64,000 bases of DNA from Anastatus disparis (taxonomy: Eukaryota; Arthropoda; Insecta; Hymenoptera; Eupelmidae): assembly GCA_017163975.1 (NCBI GenBank), contig JAFFSR010000278.1, positions 1,054,001 to 1,118,000 on the forward strand. The letters run 5' to 3'. The notes beneath the pieces were generated by a model. That model had not been told where the DNA came from. It worked only from the letters and a program-made list of their open reading frames with translations, and ran no database searches. Below, piece by piece: positions 1-11,399 of this stretch. Each line of letters begins with the position of its first letter. The first letter of the stretch is position 1. The translations under genes and the position numbers were made by a program.

Positions 1-540
1 TTGATAGATTTGCTCCGAAATTTGTATGCAATTAATTCGCTACTGTCTGAAAAAAACAAGCTCTGGAAAACTAATTTTCTTAGCGCAGTTTTAATTTTAA
101 AGCACTTTGAAAATTAAAAAAAAAATTTTTATTTTTCATTTATTTTTTTTTTGCGTTAACCATACTATAAATTTTCTCCAAAATTTTTATACAACTAATT
201 CGCTATTGTCTGAAAAAAATAAGCTTTTGAAAACTAATTTTCTTAGCGTGGTTACAACTTTAGAGAATTTTAAAGATTTAAAAAAAAATTTCGATTCTTC
301 TTTTCTTATTTTTTTTTATTCTACGTAAAGTACTCGATAGATTTGTTCTAAAAATTGCAGGAAAATTCTTTGCGAGCGCCAAAAGAAGGGAAACTTTTAA
401 AAATTGATTTTAATGGTGTAGTTTTAATTTTAGAGCATTTTTAAAATTTTGAAAAAGAAATTTTTAAAAGAAAATGTTATTTATTTATCCAGTTAGATCT
501 CGAAAATTACTCGATGGATGTGCTTCAAATTTTGTATACC
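1..540. repeat. Satellite-like tandem array, ~165 bp unit (left part)
   Basis: Degenerate tandem copies are visible. The phrase AATTCGCTACTGTCTG near 33 recurs as AATTCGCTATTGTCTG near 198, and the phrase ACTCGATAGATTTG near 330 recurs in altered form near 507. Each unit also carries TTTTCTTAGCGYRGTT and a T-rich block. The array resumes at about 5680-6050 beyond the foldback element. The short open frames inside are low-complexity chance frames. Confidence 0.7.
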
Positions 541-1065
541 ATCTACACGGAAAAACTTTTGCACCTAAAATACGTTCAAATGTCGCATATAAATTCACAT
601 CTACTATTATTGAAATAATTTTAATATCATTCTTGAAAAAAGATTAAAATCAAATTGAGATGATGTTTCCCTCAGAAGAAATGAAATTGGAAACCAGTCA
701 TCTATGCATTCAATATATACTCAATATGTATGTTGACTACATTCGAGACAGTCGAACAGCCTTTGTATTCAGACTTGATCGGGATTTAGCTTCAACTCGA
801 ACGGAAAAAGTTAACAGTAGTGCGGACAACCGAGCGCGTGTTTTGAAAAGAGGTAGGGGAAAAAGAAAAAGAGGGAGTAACCAAAATACATTCTTATTAT
901 GATGGTAAAATAGTAATTTTTAAAAAAATTAATAAATGTTACGATTTTAATATAATTTGTGAGTTTAAAACTATTAAAAAAGTATTTCAACTCCAAATCT
1001 AATTATTTTAAACAACTAGGGGGCAGATGAGCATGTATCATTTCATGTCGATGATATTTTGAAGT

Positions 1066-1136
1066 AGGTTTGGTCGAGTGCGCAGCGTTAACGCTTTTCC
1101 TTTTCAGTGTGCAAGTTCAACTCTTGGTCAGGATCA
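1066..1136 (+). other. tRNA-like sequence in left arm of foldback element
   Basis: The stretch reads like a degenerate type II tRNA: GGTCGAGTGCGC resembles an A box and AAGTTCAACTC a B box, at roughly the usual spacing. It is repeated in inverted orientation at about 5105-5178. The stems do not pair well, so this is probably tRNA-derived repeat sequence and not a working tRNA gene. Confidence 0.35.
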
Positions 1137-1985
1137 CTTTTTTTTTAATTTTTTTTATTGTTTTAAAATTTTTTATTAATTTTTTTATTTACATTTTTTT
1201 CTTATAATATTAAACTCTAATTTTTCACGAGTATATTAGGTATACTCGTTTTTTTCAATGAATATTTTTAAAAATAAATTATTTCTTAGACGTAATGATG
1301 AAAAATATTAATAAATAAATAATAATAATGTTTATTTCATAATACTATAGTTTAATTTATTAATAATGTAATTTGTAAAATTTACATAATAAATAAATTA
1401 GACTATAATATTAATTTATTTATGTTAGAATGTATATTACATATTAATATATATCTTGAGACAGAATTTAACATTAAGCATTATAAACCTAACTATTATT
1501 CATTTATTAATATTTTTAATTATTATATCTAAGGAATAATTTATTTTTAAAAAATATTCATTGAAAACATAAGTCTACTTAAAACATAAAAAAATTTTTT
1601 TTTATTATACTATAATACTATATAAATACATTTAGAGAAATATTGATGGTTTATTTGATCTATGACATAGTTAGACCTTCTCTAAAAGTACTACAAAAAT
1701 TTTCCATTTAAATTTTGTTATTTATATTTTTTGAGCTGTGTAAAGTAAAAAAATTTGATCCTGAAAATTCAATAAATTTTTGGTAGATCTCTTGATGTCC
1801 GTTAAAGTGATCATTGAGCTGTTAAAATTTTAAATAAATAAAAGGTACAATTTTTAATTTTTTTTTAACTTTCACTATAAATTACACTTTATTATATTAA
1901 ATGCATATATACGACACGTATTTATAATTATATATAAAAGCTTACCTTTAAAAAGGCAATTTTTTATGGTGGTCAAGTACGCTTA

Positions 1986-2073
1986 TCCTGGTAGAAAATT
2001 TGTCTAGTTTTATCGAGCCCTCGATTATTTAACATACAAAACTAGACAGATCTAGAGTAAATTTCTACCAGGG
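1986..2073. mobile_element. 88 bp hairpin MITE with CCTGGTAGAAA ends
   Basis: TCCTGGTAGAAAATT at the left pairs with AATTTCTACCAGGG at the right, and inner arms (GTCTAGTTTT / AAAACTAGAC) also pair. TA flanks both ends. It interrupts the left arm of the foldback element between GGTCAAGTACGCT and GCGATTATTTTAATTA. The ends match the 2.3 kb element at 18631-20925. Confidence 0.7.
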
Positions 2074-2075
2074 TA

Positions 2076-2823
2076 GCGATTATTTTAATTAATGATTTTA
2101 ACTTTTTATCTTTTTTTCAATAATTCGTTTCGTATTCAATACTTCATATTTTAGACTATTATTTTCATTAAATAAAATCATAATTTTTAACCAAAAGGGA
2201 GATTTTATCGACTACCTTAGAAAAAAAATAAAAGTTTAAAACTAATTTGTTTTTACGAATTGAATTTATATAATGGTTTTAGAGAATTTCTTAAATACAT
2301 TGGTCATATAAAACTATGAAACTTTGATATTAAAATGCCAATGAAATCATTGAACAGATGGCAAATATTAAATGCATTATTTAAATTTGTAATATAATAA
2401 TTTGTTTTATCCAATTTCATTTCGAATGGTTTAATAGAATTTGATAGTATAGTACCGGGCAATAATTCTAGACAGGTTATCAAATTTTTGTTCCGACTTT
2501 GAAAAAGCGTATCTTTTTCAATTTTTATCCTAGAAAAAATTAAAAAAAAGCATTTTAAAGTATTCTTTAAATGCTTTCTTTTTAGCTTACTTACATTTTT
2601 TTAACAATATTTAAAAAAAAATAATCTCTTTGGCAATTTTGAAATTTTTTTCATTTTTGCATTTTTCTTCAATCAGCTGTAGTTTTTTAAATAATTGAGC
2701 TAGAAAAAATTTGAAAAAAGATTTGAAAAGGGCTAAAAAAATGCTATTTGCAGCTATTTTTATAAAAATTTTTAAATTATATTTTGTCAAGTTTTAAGCA
2801 TATAAAGTTATTGATCTAATACT
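2076..2823. other. AT-rich filler in left arm of foldback element
   Basis: This is noncoding sequence present only in the left arm. It is rich in A and T runs. I see no frame, hairpin or family resemblance. Confidence 0.4.
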
Positions 2824-3048
2824 TTTGCAGTTGTAAAAAACACTTCAATAGCAAGTAAAAAATAGCCGCTGGTGCAAAACTTTTGATTTCTATGATATAA
2901 TTTTTGCAAAATAAATCTTTTTGTTATTTCATACTTTATTATGTTTTATTATTAATAATGAATAGTTATAATTTCCTACTAAAATTAAATCACTACTTCA
3001 CCAGCGATTATTTTCTACTTGCTATTGAAGTGTTTTTTACAACTGCAA
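2824..3048. repeat. Hairpin repeat, ~50 bp arms
   Basis: GCAGTTGTAAAAAACACTTC near 2827 pairs with GAAGTGTTTTTTACAACTGC ending near 3046. The arms extend to CGCTGGTG / CACCAGCG. The loop is AT-rich with no frame. It is probably a MITE inside the extra part of the left arm. Confidence 0.6.
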
Positions 3049-5104
3049 CTGTTTTTTTTTATTCAATCTCTGTAACCAAGCACCTAAATGCTGTAAAAGC
3101 TTACCTTAAAGGTATATGGTGGTCAAGTATGCTAAGCAATTTATTTTGATTAATGATTTTAACCATTTTGATGTCTTTAACATATTATAAAATATTTTTA
3201 GTAAAAAAATCAAACAATGATATTAGAATTTCATGAAATAATGAAACAAATGTCAAGTATTTTATTTCTATAATTGAATTTTGCATGCGTTCACAGAATT
3301 AATCTATTTATTTAGTATTTGAAACTATCAAATCTTTACATTAGAATTTCATGAAATCACGAAGCAAATGTCAATTATATAATACAGATGATAAAACTAT
3401 GGCATCTTATACTATAAATTTTTGCAAAAAATTTTTCGAATTTTTTTCTTTATAAATAAACGTTTAATCTCACTAACTGCATTACTTTTTGTCATCATTT
3501 CTTCTATCATTTATTTAAAAGTGTTCAGAAATTTTTTTAATTCTATTAAATATTTACAAAATTACTTGCCAGGCCCGTGTATAAAATTTTTTAAAATTTT
3601 TATTTTGTTAAAAAAAATTGTAATTATAAAAATATTGTTCAATTTTAAAATTGTAATTTTCTAATTTCATTATTTTACGTAATATGGTGTTTTGTATTCA
3701 GTATTTTTTAGGAGCGTATTTTATCTTAGTACAATTTCATATTACCTATATCTTACATCTATTATAATTTCTGGTTCAAATGTTAAAAACATACATTCAT
3801 TAGACATTTCACCAATAAAATATTTATACACGGGTTTGGCAAGTAATTTTGTAAATATTTAATAAGATTAAAAAATTTCAGAACACTTTTAAATAAATGA
3901 TAGAAGAAATGATGACAAAAAGTAATGCAGTTAGTGAGATTAAACGCTTATTTATAAATAAAAAAATTCGAAAAATTTTTTGCTAAAATTTATAGTATAA
4001 GATGTCATAGTTTTATCATCCGTATTATATAATTGACATTTGCTTCGTGATTTCATTAAATTCTAATGTGAAGATTTGATGGTTTCAAATACTAAATAAA
4101 TAGATTAATTCTGTGAACGCATGCAAAATTCAATTATAAAAATAAAAAACTTGACATTTGTTTCATTATTTCACGAAATTCTAATATCATGGTTTGATTT
4201 TATTACTAAAAATATTTTATAATATGTTAAAGACATCAAAATGGTTAAAATTATTAATTAAAATAAATCGCTTAGCATACTTGACCACCATATACCTTTT
4301 TAAAAGTAAGCTTTTATGTAATAATAAATACGTGTCGTATATATGCATTTAATATAATAAAGTGTAATTTATAATGAAAGTTCAAAAAAAAATGAAAAAT
4401 TGTACCTTTTATTTATTTGAAATTTTAACAGCATAATGATTACTTTAACGGACATCAAGAAATCTATCAAAAATTTATTGAATTTTTAGGATCAATTTTT
4501 TTACTTTACACAGCTCAAAAAATATAAATAACAAAATTTAAATGGAAAATTTTTGTAGTACTTTTAGAGAAGGTCTAACTATGTCATAGATTAAATAAAC
4601 CATCAATATTTCTCTAAATGTATTTATATAGTATTATAGTATAATAAAAAAAAATTTTTTTATGTTTTAAGTAGACTTATGTTTTCAATGAATATTTTTA
4701 AAAATAAATTATTCCTTAGATATAATAATTAAAAATATTAATAAATGAATAATAGTTAGGTTTATAATGCTTAATGTTAAATTCTGTCTTAAGATATATA
4801 TTAATATGTAATATACATTCTAACATAAATAAATTAATATTATAGTCTAATTTATTTATTATGTAAATTTTACAAATTACATTATTAATAAATTAAACTA
4901 TAGTATTATGGAATAAACATTATTATTATTTATTTATTAATATTTTTCATCATTACGTCTAAGAAATAATTTATTTTTAAAAAATATTCATTGAAAAAAC
5001 GAGTATACTTAATAAACTCGTGAAGAATTAGATTTTAATAGTATAAGAAAAAAAATGTAAATAAAAAAATTAATAAAAAATTTTAAAACAATAAAAAAAA
5101 TTAA

Positions 5105-5178
5105 AAAAAAAAGTGATCCTGACCTAGAGTTGAACTCGCACACTCCAAAGGAAAAGCGTAAACGTTGCGCACTCGACC
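5105..5178 (-). other. tRNA-like sequence in right arm of foldback element
   Basis: This is the inverted partner of 1066-1136, with the same GGTCGAGTGCGC and GAGTTCAACTC blocks on the minus strand. Confidence 0.35.
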
Positions 5179-5678
5179 AAACCTACTTCAAAATATCATT
5201 GACATGAAATGATACATGCTCATCTGCCCCCTAGTTGTTTAAAATAATTAGATTTGGAGTTGAAAATCTTTTTTAATAGTTTTAAAGACTCACAAATTAT
5301 ATTACAATCTTAACATTCATTAATTTTTTTTAAATTACTATTTTACCATCATAATAAGAATGTATTTTGGTTGCTCCCTCTTTTTCTTTTTCCCCTGCCT
5401 CCTTTCAAAACACGCGCTCGGTTACTGTTAGCTTTTTCAGTTCGAGTTGAAGCTGAATCCCGATCAAGTCTGAATACAAAGGCTATTCGACTGTCTCGAA
5501 TGTAGTCAACGTACATACTTGATCATTTTTTGCAAACTAAATAGATAATATATTTACATCATAACTATTGAGTGTAAAAATATGTCAATAATGAAAGTAT
5601 TAGTAAGTCTTTAGCGCATTCAAATCGGTTTCAAGTTTTTTTGAGCACAAATCAATTGCAAAAGTTTTTCCGTGTATG

Positions 5679-6050
5679 TTTTTGTATAACTAGACGGGAA
5701 GCTATTGAAAATTTGTATTCATAGTGTATTTTTTTTCTATAGAGCCATTTTAAGAATTTGAAAAAAATTTCGATTTTTATTTTTTTTTTTTGTATTTTAC
5801 GTAAGTTAATTGATGAATTTGCTTTGAGATTTCCTTGGGAATAATTTGCATCTGCCAAAAGAAGGATAACTTTTATAAAGCGATCTTTTTAGCGTAGTTT
5901 TCATTTTAGAAAATTTAAAAAATTTTCATATTTCAGTTTTTTTGCATTTTACGTAAAGTACTCGATAGAATTGCTCTAAAATTTGTATACAAGTTATTTG
6001 CTACTGTCTTTATAAACCAAGTTTAAAAAAAATAATTTTATTAGCGTAGC
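5679..6050. repeat. Satellite-like tandem array, ~165 bp unit (right part)
   Basis: The array of 1-540 continues here: ACGTAAAGTACTCGATAGA near 5951, TTTGTATACAAGTTATTTGC, then CTACTGTCT, and the CCAAAAGAAGG block near 5855. It shows that the foldback element was inserted into the array. Confidence 0.65.
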
Positions 6051-6198
6051 TTTTTGATCACTTCTTTTGATTTCTGAGTTACTCTTGAAAATTTATGAAA
6101 TTACTACTGATTTAGATGTTGACTTGTATTATTACATTCAATAAAGTATTTAAATATAATCATTATTAAATATTATAAATTAAATTGTTTTTTAATAA

Positions 6199-7766
6199 AT
6201 GGAAAAAATATTTGAAGAAGAAGAAAGAATTACAGATATTAATAATCACGAAGTTGAACAAGTAAAAAAAACGCTCACTCAAATATATCTATAATATATT
6301 TCTCTCTCTCGCGATTAACGTAATAATAAATCTATCAGTTTATTTCAATTATCATCTTGTTAATTTAATTACCGTCACTAAAATTGAAAACTTGGATTTA
6401 CTAAGCTTAGTCGTGATAAAAAGATATCCACAAGATAATAAATCATTAACGTGAAAACGTAACTATATATTAAAAAATGAATTTTTTAATTATATTTTAA
6501 TAAGTCAGAAAAGATTTTGTAACATTTATAAGATATAATGTTATCGATGATAATACTTGTATTTCATTGGATAAAATGTAGTGGTTAACATTCAAATTAA
6601 CCTTATTGAATTATAATTTTAGTGATACAGAAAGAGTACCAGCATCATGCCAATATGCTCATTTATTGGCATTTACCTATTTAAAATTTAGTTAAAAAAT
6701 CTCTTTCAATGTTGAAAGCAATTTGTTGTAAAGTTGCTATAAACATGAACTGTAAGTTTGAAGAATTGCCTTGATAAAATAATAATACATAGTGATAGTG
6801 CTGAAGAAGAAAAAATTACAGATATTTATAACTACGATGTTGAACAAGTGAAAATAACGCTCATTCAAATGTGCAAATCTAATAGAAGAAGTGAAAAAGG
6901 TTGCCATCTTTTGCAAAATAAACGAATTAAGTTGAATTATTAATAATTTTTTTTAATTATAAAATTAAATTAATTAATTATTTGCTATTAGGAGGCTAAT
7001 ATGAGAAAGGAAAGAGAAGAAGAAGAAGAAGAAAAAATTACAGATATTAATAATTACGAAGTTGAACTATTAAAAAAAATACTCACTCAAATATATCTTT
7101 AGTACGATTCTTTCTTTCGATTAACGTAATAATAAATCTATCAGTTTATTTTAATTATCATCTTGTTAATTTAATTACCGTTACTAAAATTGACTACTTG
7201 GATTTACCAAGCTTAGTCGTGATAAAAGATATCCACAAGATAATAAATCATTAACGTGAAAACGTAACTATATATTAAAAAATCAATTTTTTCATTTATA
7301 TCTTAATAAGTCAGAAAAGGTTTTGTAACATTTATAGGATATAATGTTATCGATGATAATACTTGTATTTCATTGGATAAAATGTAGTGGCTAACATTCG
7401 AATTAACCTTATTGAATTATAATTCTAGTGATACAGAAATAGTACCAGCATCATGCCAATATGCTCATTTATTGGCATTTACCTATTTAAAATTTTGTTA
7501 AAAAATCTCTTTCAAAGTAATTTGTTGTGAAGTTGCTATAAACATGAACTGTAAGTTTGAAGAATTACCTTGATAAAATAATAATTCATAGTGATATTGC
7601 TGAAGAAGAAAAAATTACAGATATTAATAACTACGATGTTGAACAAGTGAAAATAATGCTCATTCAAATGTGCAAATCTAATAGAAGAAGTGAAAAAGGT
7701 AGCAGCAGAATTGAAGCAGTCTTCCGTAAGAACCTTGCAGCAGCACTTTACCCCAGAATTAGATAA
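6199..7766 (+). repeat. ~800 bp tandem duplication with repeated small frames
   Basis: Two copies about 799 bp apart (roughly 6200-6990 and 7000-7790) share long stretches, for example the TGCCAATATGCTCATTTATT block near 6648 and 7455. Each copy encodes the same short peptide twice. The first frame (6199-6291) has EEERITDINNHEVEQVKKTL and ends soon after. The second (6758-6943 and 7557-7766) has EEEKITDIYNYDVEQVK or EEEKITDINNYDVEQVK followed by QMCKSNRRSEKG. The acidic/ITDI/VEQVK pattern is kept in four places, so it is probably a decayed exon that was duplicated internally and then again as a block. I do not recognise the protein, and no longer frame joins the pieces. Confidence 0.6.
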
Positions 7767-8083
7767 GAATTACATAAGTCAAGTGCAAATATATGCCCAC
7801 TAGTTATATATTAAAATCACATTTAAATAAATATAAAAAAATTAATGAAACTCAAAGATCTCTATGAGAAAGCATTCCGCCAAAGCACTTGGCAGCGTTT
7901 TTTAAAATTGTTTTGATTTAAATAGTGTATTGTTCTCATTTATTAATTTAGTGTGTTTTGTTGTAAATTAATTCTAAGCTTGAAAAAGGGTACTCCAAAG
8001 ATACCCGAAACGTTGCTGTAATTTTACAGAAATAAAATTTTGCTGAGCATCCAAGAGAGTTAGGAGTTTTTCTTTATTTAAAA
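7767..8083 (+). other. Possible 3' tail of an old retroelement
   Basis: The phrase GGGTACTCCAAAGATACCC near 7987 forms a small hairpin. It is followed by CGAAACGTTGCTGTAATTTT and AAATAAAA near 8029. Hairpin-plus-CGAAACGT tails are common at 3' ends of some non-LTR and Penelope-like elements. No reverse transcriptase frame is attached, so this is a weak call. Confidence 0.25.
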
Positions 8084-8700
8084 TTACAACAATGTCCATA
8101 ATTGTAGATCGATACCGCCCATATACTTATTGTAATGTATAAATGCTCTGGGAAAAGGTAAATCATTTTTACTTTTTAATTCTTTTGAATGTCTTTTTGC
8201 AGTTGATAGTGGTTCAACGCCTGCTGCGGTTGAAAGTAGAGAAACAGGCTTTGAATCCATTACAGTGATGAAATTCAAACCGCTTTTTTCTTTATGTTTG
8301 ATAGAGATTATACCTCTTGCTGCTTTTTTATCTAATTCATTATCAATATTTACTCTGTTTCTGCTTACGGTGCCCGTAGCTTTCGAGCCAATCGATCGCA
8401 AATGAATCAATAAGTCAAGGTTACAAAAAAAAAATGATTAAAATATAAATGATATTGAACAATTTTCCTTAGACAAACATAGGTAAGCAGCCTTTGAACC
8501 ATCATCAAAACCACACGACTTCCTAAGGCACATTTAGATAATTTTACTTCTTTATCAGCTGAATAAATATTCGAACCTTTGTCACACTAAATATCACAGC
8601 CGAACAGATAGCCTTCGCAATTACAAAGTCCCCGTATTTTCATTCCAAAACGCTCAGGCTTGTCTTTGCGATATCTCGTTAATTAATTCGTGAATCCTGA
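8084..8700 (-). pseudogene. piggyBac-like transposase pseudogene (C-terminal DDE part)
   Basis: On the minus strand the region reads as the catalytic-domain end of a piggyBac (DDE_Tnp_1_7) transposase. From about 8665 down it gives KPERFGMKIRGLCN, a stop within CEGYLFGCDI*CDKG, then the LGSRVVLMMVQRL block. The frame 8410-8084 follows with SIGSKATGTVSRNR, KKAARGI, MDSKPVSLLSTAAG and YNKYMGGIDL, all hallmarks of the family in the right order (ATGTVRxNR, D-NK-V-LLST, YNxYMGGVD). The N-terminal half, C-terminal cysteine region and terminal repeats are not seen. One stop and at least one frame break separate the parts. The family normally duplicates TTAA on insertion, which matters because nine MITE-like elements in this window use TTAA. 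Confidence 0.8.
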
Positions 8701-8940
8701 CGAAATTTTTACCGTAAATTTAGAAATAATTGAAGAACATAAAAATATATAATTTACGTAAAAAAATGTAATTTGTTAATAAATAATTAATTTTGCAATA
8801 AGCAAATGTGAATTCAACAAACTTCTCGGTGTCGCAGCTAAAATTTTTTTTTTTAATTTTTATTCCTTAATTAATTATCTTAATAACTGCACAATAAAAA
8901 TTAAGTGCTCTCTATTAATAAAAAAGATAAAAATATTTTA
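8700..8940. other. AT-rich stretch, nothing recognised
   Basis: This is a noncoding spacer between the piggyBac relic and the GC-richer repeat. No frame or inverted repeat is seen. Confidence 0.4.
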
Positions 8941-8944
8941 ATGT

Positions 8945-9310
8945 TACATAGCGGCTGTGACAGACGCGCGGCGCCGGTGCCTACCGCTACGCCTGACGCT
9001 GAGCTTCCCGACACACTTATACTATCTATAAATTTCCATGCGGATTAATAAATCGTCAGAATAGTATATTACTCTACTAGTGGGCAAAATAGGTCATACC
9101 CTTACGAGTCGTTTTGTCACTTGGGCGTAGCGAGAGTGACTCGGTGCCTGTTCTGAATGAGCAAAACAGGAGCCGAAAATCGGTTTTTGCTCATCACGTT
9201 AGAAAATAGTACATTTCGTAACGGATATAAAAGGGCGTTATTTACGAAACGAGAAGTTTACAGCCCGAGCCAAAGGCGAGGGTCGTAACGAGTATCCTAA
9301 AAAAGCCTTT
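8945..9310. repeat. GC-richer unclassified repeat
   Basis: A CpG-rich block (GACGCGCGGCGCCGGTGCC near 8960) leads into AATAGTATATTACTCTACTAG near 9060, GGCGTAGCGAGAGTGACTCG near 9123, AATAGTACATTTCGTAACGG near 9206 and CCCGAGCCAAAGGCGAGGG near 9263. The AATAGTAYATT...CTAGTG edge and the CCCGAGC-AAAG-CGAGGG core resemble the element at 51556-52647. I infer one family. There is no coding frame. Confidence 0.45.
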
Positions 9311-9770
9311 TTATACCAGTTGTGAACCTTATTTTTTGCCATGAGAGTCAAAGAAGAGCAACAAAGTTGCGATTTTGAGGTTAGAATAGCAAAAAATTAA
9401 TTACATATTATTTAATATTTATTTATACTCATTTTTTAATAAATTTTTTTATTTTTGTCACAGAACTTTTGGAATAATTTGAAAAAACCCTACATTCTAA
9501 AGAATTTTTATTATACGGTTTATTGATATTACACTAACAAACCAAACTCGATGTTTTACATAAAGTACAAATCCATAAATTATTTTTTAAAATTATTACT
9601 AATGCTTTATAATAAAAGTAGTGAAATATTTTAAAAACTAAGTAAACTTATTAAAAAACAGTTAAAATAAATATTAAAAAATATATAAATTATTCTCTAA
9701 AGATTCATTAATCGACTTGGAAAATTATAGATAATATATAGATGCACATTAATCCTTGAAAATTTTCGGG
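9310..9770. other. AT-rich stretch, nothing recognised
   Basis: This is low-complexity AT sequence with no supported gene or repeat boundary. Confidence 0.4.
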
Positions 9771-10026
9771 ATTATTCACTCAAGAACGATTGACTTTAGA
9801 AAAAAATTTTACTGAAGAAAAAGTTCTTAGAATAATCAAAGAATATACTGGAATTTTTCAGAATTTTTTAGGAATTTTTGGAATTTTTCAAGATTTTTAA
9901 ATTTAAAAAACTTTGAAAACGCTTCAGATATTTTTGGGAAAATTTCAGCGTGTTCTTTAATTAATTCTAAAATTTTTTACTTCAGTAAAATTTTTTTATA
10001 AAGTCCATCTTTTTCGAGTAAATAAT
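9771..10026. repeat. Imperfect hairpin MITE
   Basis: ATTATTCACTCAAGAACGAT at the left pairs with the reverse complement of CTTTTTCGAGTAAATAAT at the right. The arms continue through AAATTTTACTGAAG / CTTCAGTAAAATTT. The loop repeats GGAATTTTTCAGAATTTTT. Confidence 0.5.
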
Positions 10027-10029
10027 ACC

Positions 10030-10592
10030 AGAAGCTTTTAATGTTTTTCCTATATTTTAACCGCCATTTTGTGTATTTTCAAATTCTTTTTCAAAACTAA
10101 AATAATGAGATTTTAAAGTTTAAGTTTTAAGGACACGTTTTCTTTACTTCGAACATTAAATCTTGAACTTATTCCATTTCAGAAATAAAAAAAAAAAATG
10201 TTTTTTTTTGAAAACCACGTGTTTTTGAAAGAAGCATATACAGTATTTAACACTTAAATTTTTCGGGGAATCAAATAAAAAATTCTATAAGTTCATCAAA
10301 TTTTACGTCGAATACACTTATTAATATATTTTTTACAACTCATTTTCACAAAAAATATAAGCGTTGATAACTTTAGTGAAAATTTGTCTGTTCAGGATTT
10401 AACAGGGTAACTGAAATTAATAAATTTGGATTAAAGTTTCTTTTATTAGAAATCAACACTATGATTAAGCCACTTTTCAAAAATAAAATTATAATTTTCA
10501 ATGATTCTATTAATATTATATACATTGTATTATATTAAAATAAGAATAGGCATATTGTGTTGAGGGTTCGGGTTTCCACACCACCTTACATT
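10030..10592. other. AT-rich stretch with an old repeat edge
   Basis: It is noncoding. Near 10572 lies the phrase TTTCCACACCACCTTACATT, whose reverse complement recurs near 46174-46198. It is probably the end of another repeat family, cut here by the TTAA MITE at 10593. Confidence 0.4.
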
Positions 10593-10989
10593 TTAAGAGG
10601 AGGCCGTATAGTTCTGTCCTTATCTAATCTAAATATTAGTTATTATTACTAAATTAAATATTTTTGTACAAAAGTAAGGGCAGAGCCCAATAGATTTAAG
10701 GACAAGCAAACGATTCTATTCTATGAAAAAATATAAAATTTTCATTAGTTTTTCAGTGAACTCTGAAAGAGAAAAAGAGTTAAATTTGATTGAAGGGTTC
10801 AACTCTTTTTCCGTTTTAGACTTAACTCGAAAACTACTAAAAATTTTATATTTTTTCAAAGAATAGAATCCTTTGATCACCCTTAAATCTATTGGGCTCT
10901 GTCCTTACTTTTGTACAAAAATATTTAGTTTAGTAATTATAACAAAAATTTAAATTAGGCAAGGCCAGAGCTATACGGCCCCCTCTTAA
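10593..10989. mobile_element. TTAA-flanked long-hairpin MITE, family A copy 1
   Basis: It begins TTAAGAGGAGGCCGTATAG and ends in the inverted form (CTATACGGCCCCCTCTTAA). Almost the whole element is one palindrome, folding at the AAAGAGTTAAATTTGATTG region. Both ends carry TTAA, which I take as the target duplication. Sister copies are at 36239-36635 and 60125-60521. Confidence 0.85.
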
Positions 10990-11399
10990 ACCTTTACAAA
11001 CAATATTAAAGTTTGTGACGTGGTACATAATTTCGTTAAGTAAAAGCGAATTAACTGACTAAATTATTTTTTTTTTGTTTACTGGTATCACGAGACGACG
11101 AGATATGCATAGCAAACGCGCACGGCGGCTATTACACACACATCGATAGCTACTGTGTGTGAGCACCGGTGCTGCTGTAGCAGCCAGTTGAGCGACGACG
11201 TGTGAACTAAAACATAGCACGTGCATGCGCCAAGAGTTGATAAATCAAGAAGAAGAGGTAGGAGAGAGAAGAACGAGAAACATATAAGGAGTGAGAGAGA
11301 TGTGGAGATTCGTACGCTAGCAGAGCGAAATGAAAGTGCTGGCGCGTCGATCTCTCGCGCATTAAGCGAAGATAGAGAGAGAGAGATTTGATTTGATCG
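10990..11399. other. GC-richer left flank of the nested retroelements
   Basis: From about 11090 the base composition changes: CpG-containing sequence such as CGAGACGACGAG, CGCGCACGGCGGC and CTGGCGCGTCGATCTCTCGC, with GAGA runs. It has the look of promoter or untranslated sequence. Before the outer LTR element arrived it was presumably joined to 40013 onward, which is also GC-richer. No frame is supported. Confidence 0.4.

Larger units (their letters stand above)
544..5678. mobile_element. 5.1 kb foldback (long inverted repeat) element
   Basis: The ends are inverted copies: ACACGGAAAAACTTTTGCA near 546 and its reverse complement ending near 5677. From about 728 inward the left arm (728-1983 and 3096-3640) is an imperfect reverse complement of the right arm (about 3825-5510). 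The non-homologous centre lies at about 3640-3825. The left arm has about 1.1 kb extra (1936-3095), bounded by two copies of a block ending in TATGGTGGTCAAGTA. No transposase frame is visible. It sits inside the ~165 bp array. I could not fix a target duplication; GTATA near both ends is only suggestive. Confidence 0.75.

Noticed and set aside
107..328. 73-residue frame at the left edge
   Set aside because: It lies wholly in the satellite-like array and is low in complexity.
5652..5858. 68-residue basic minus-strand frame
   Set aside because: It straddles the junction of the foldback element and the satellite-like array.
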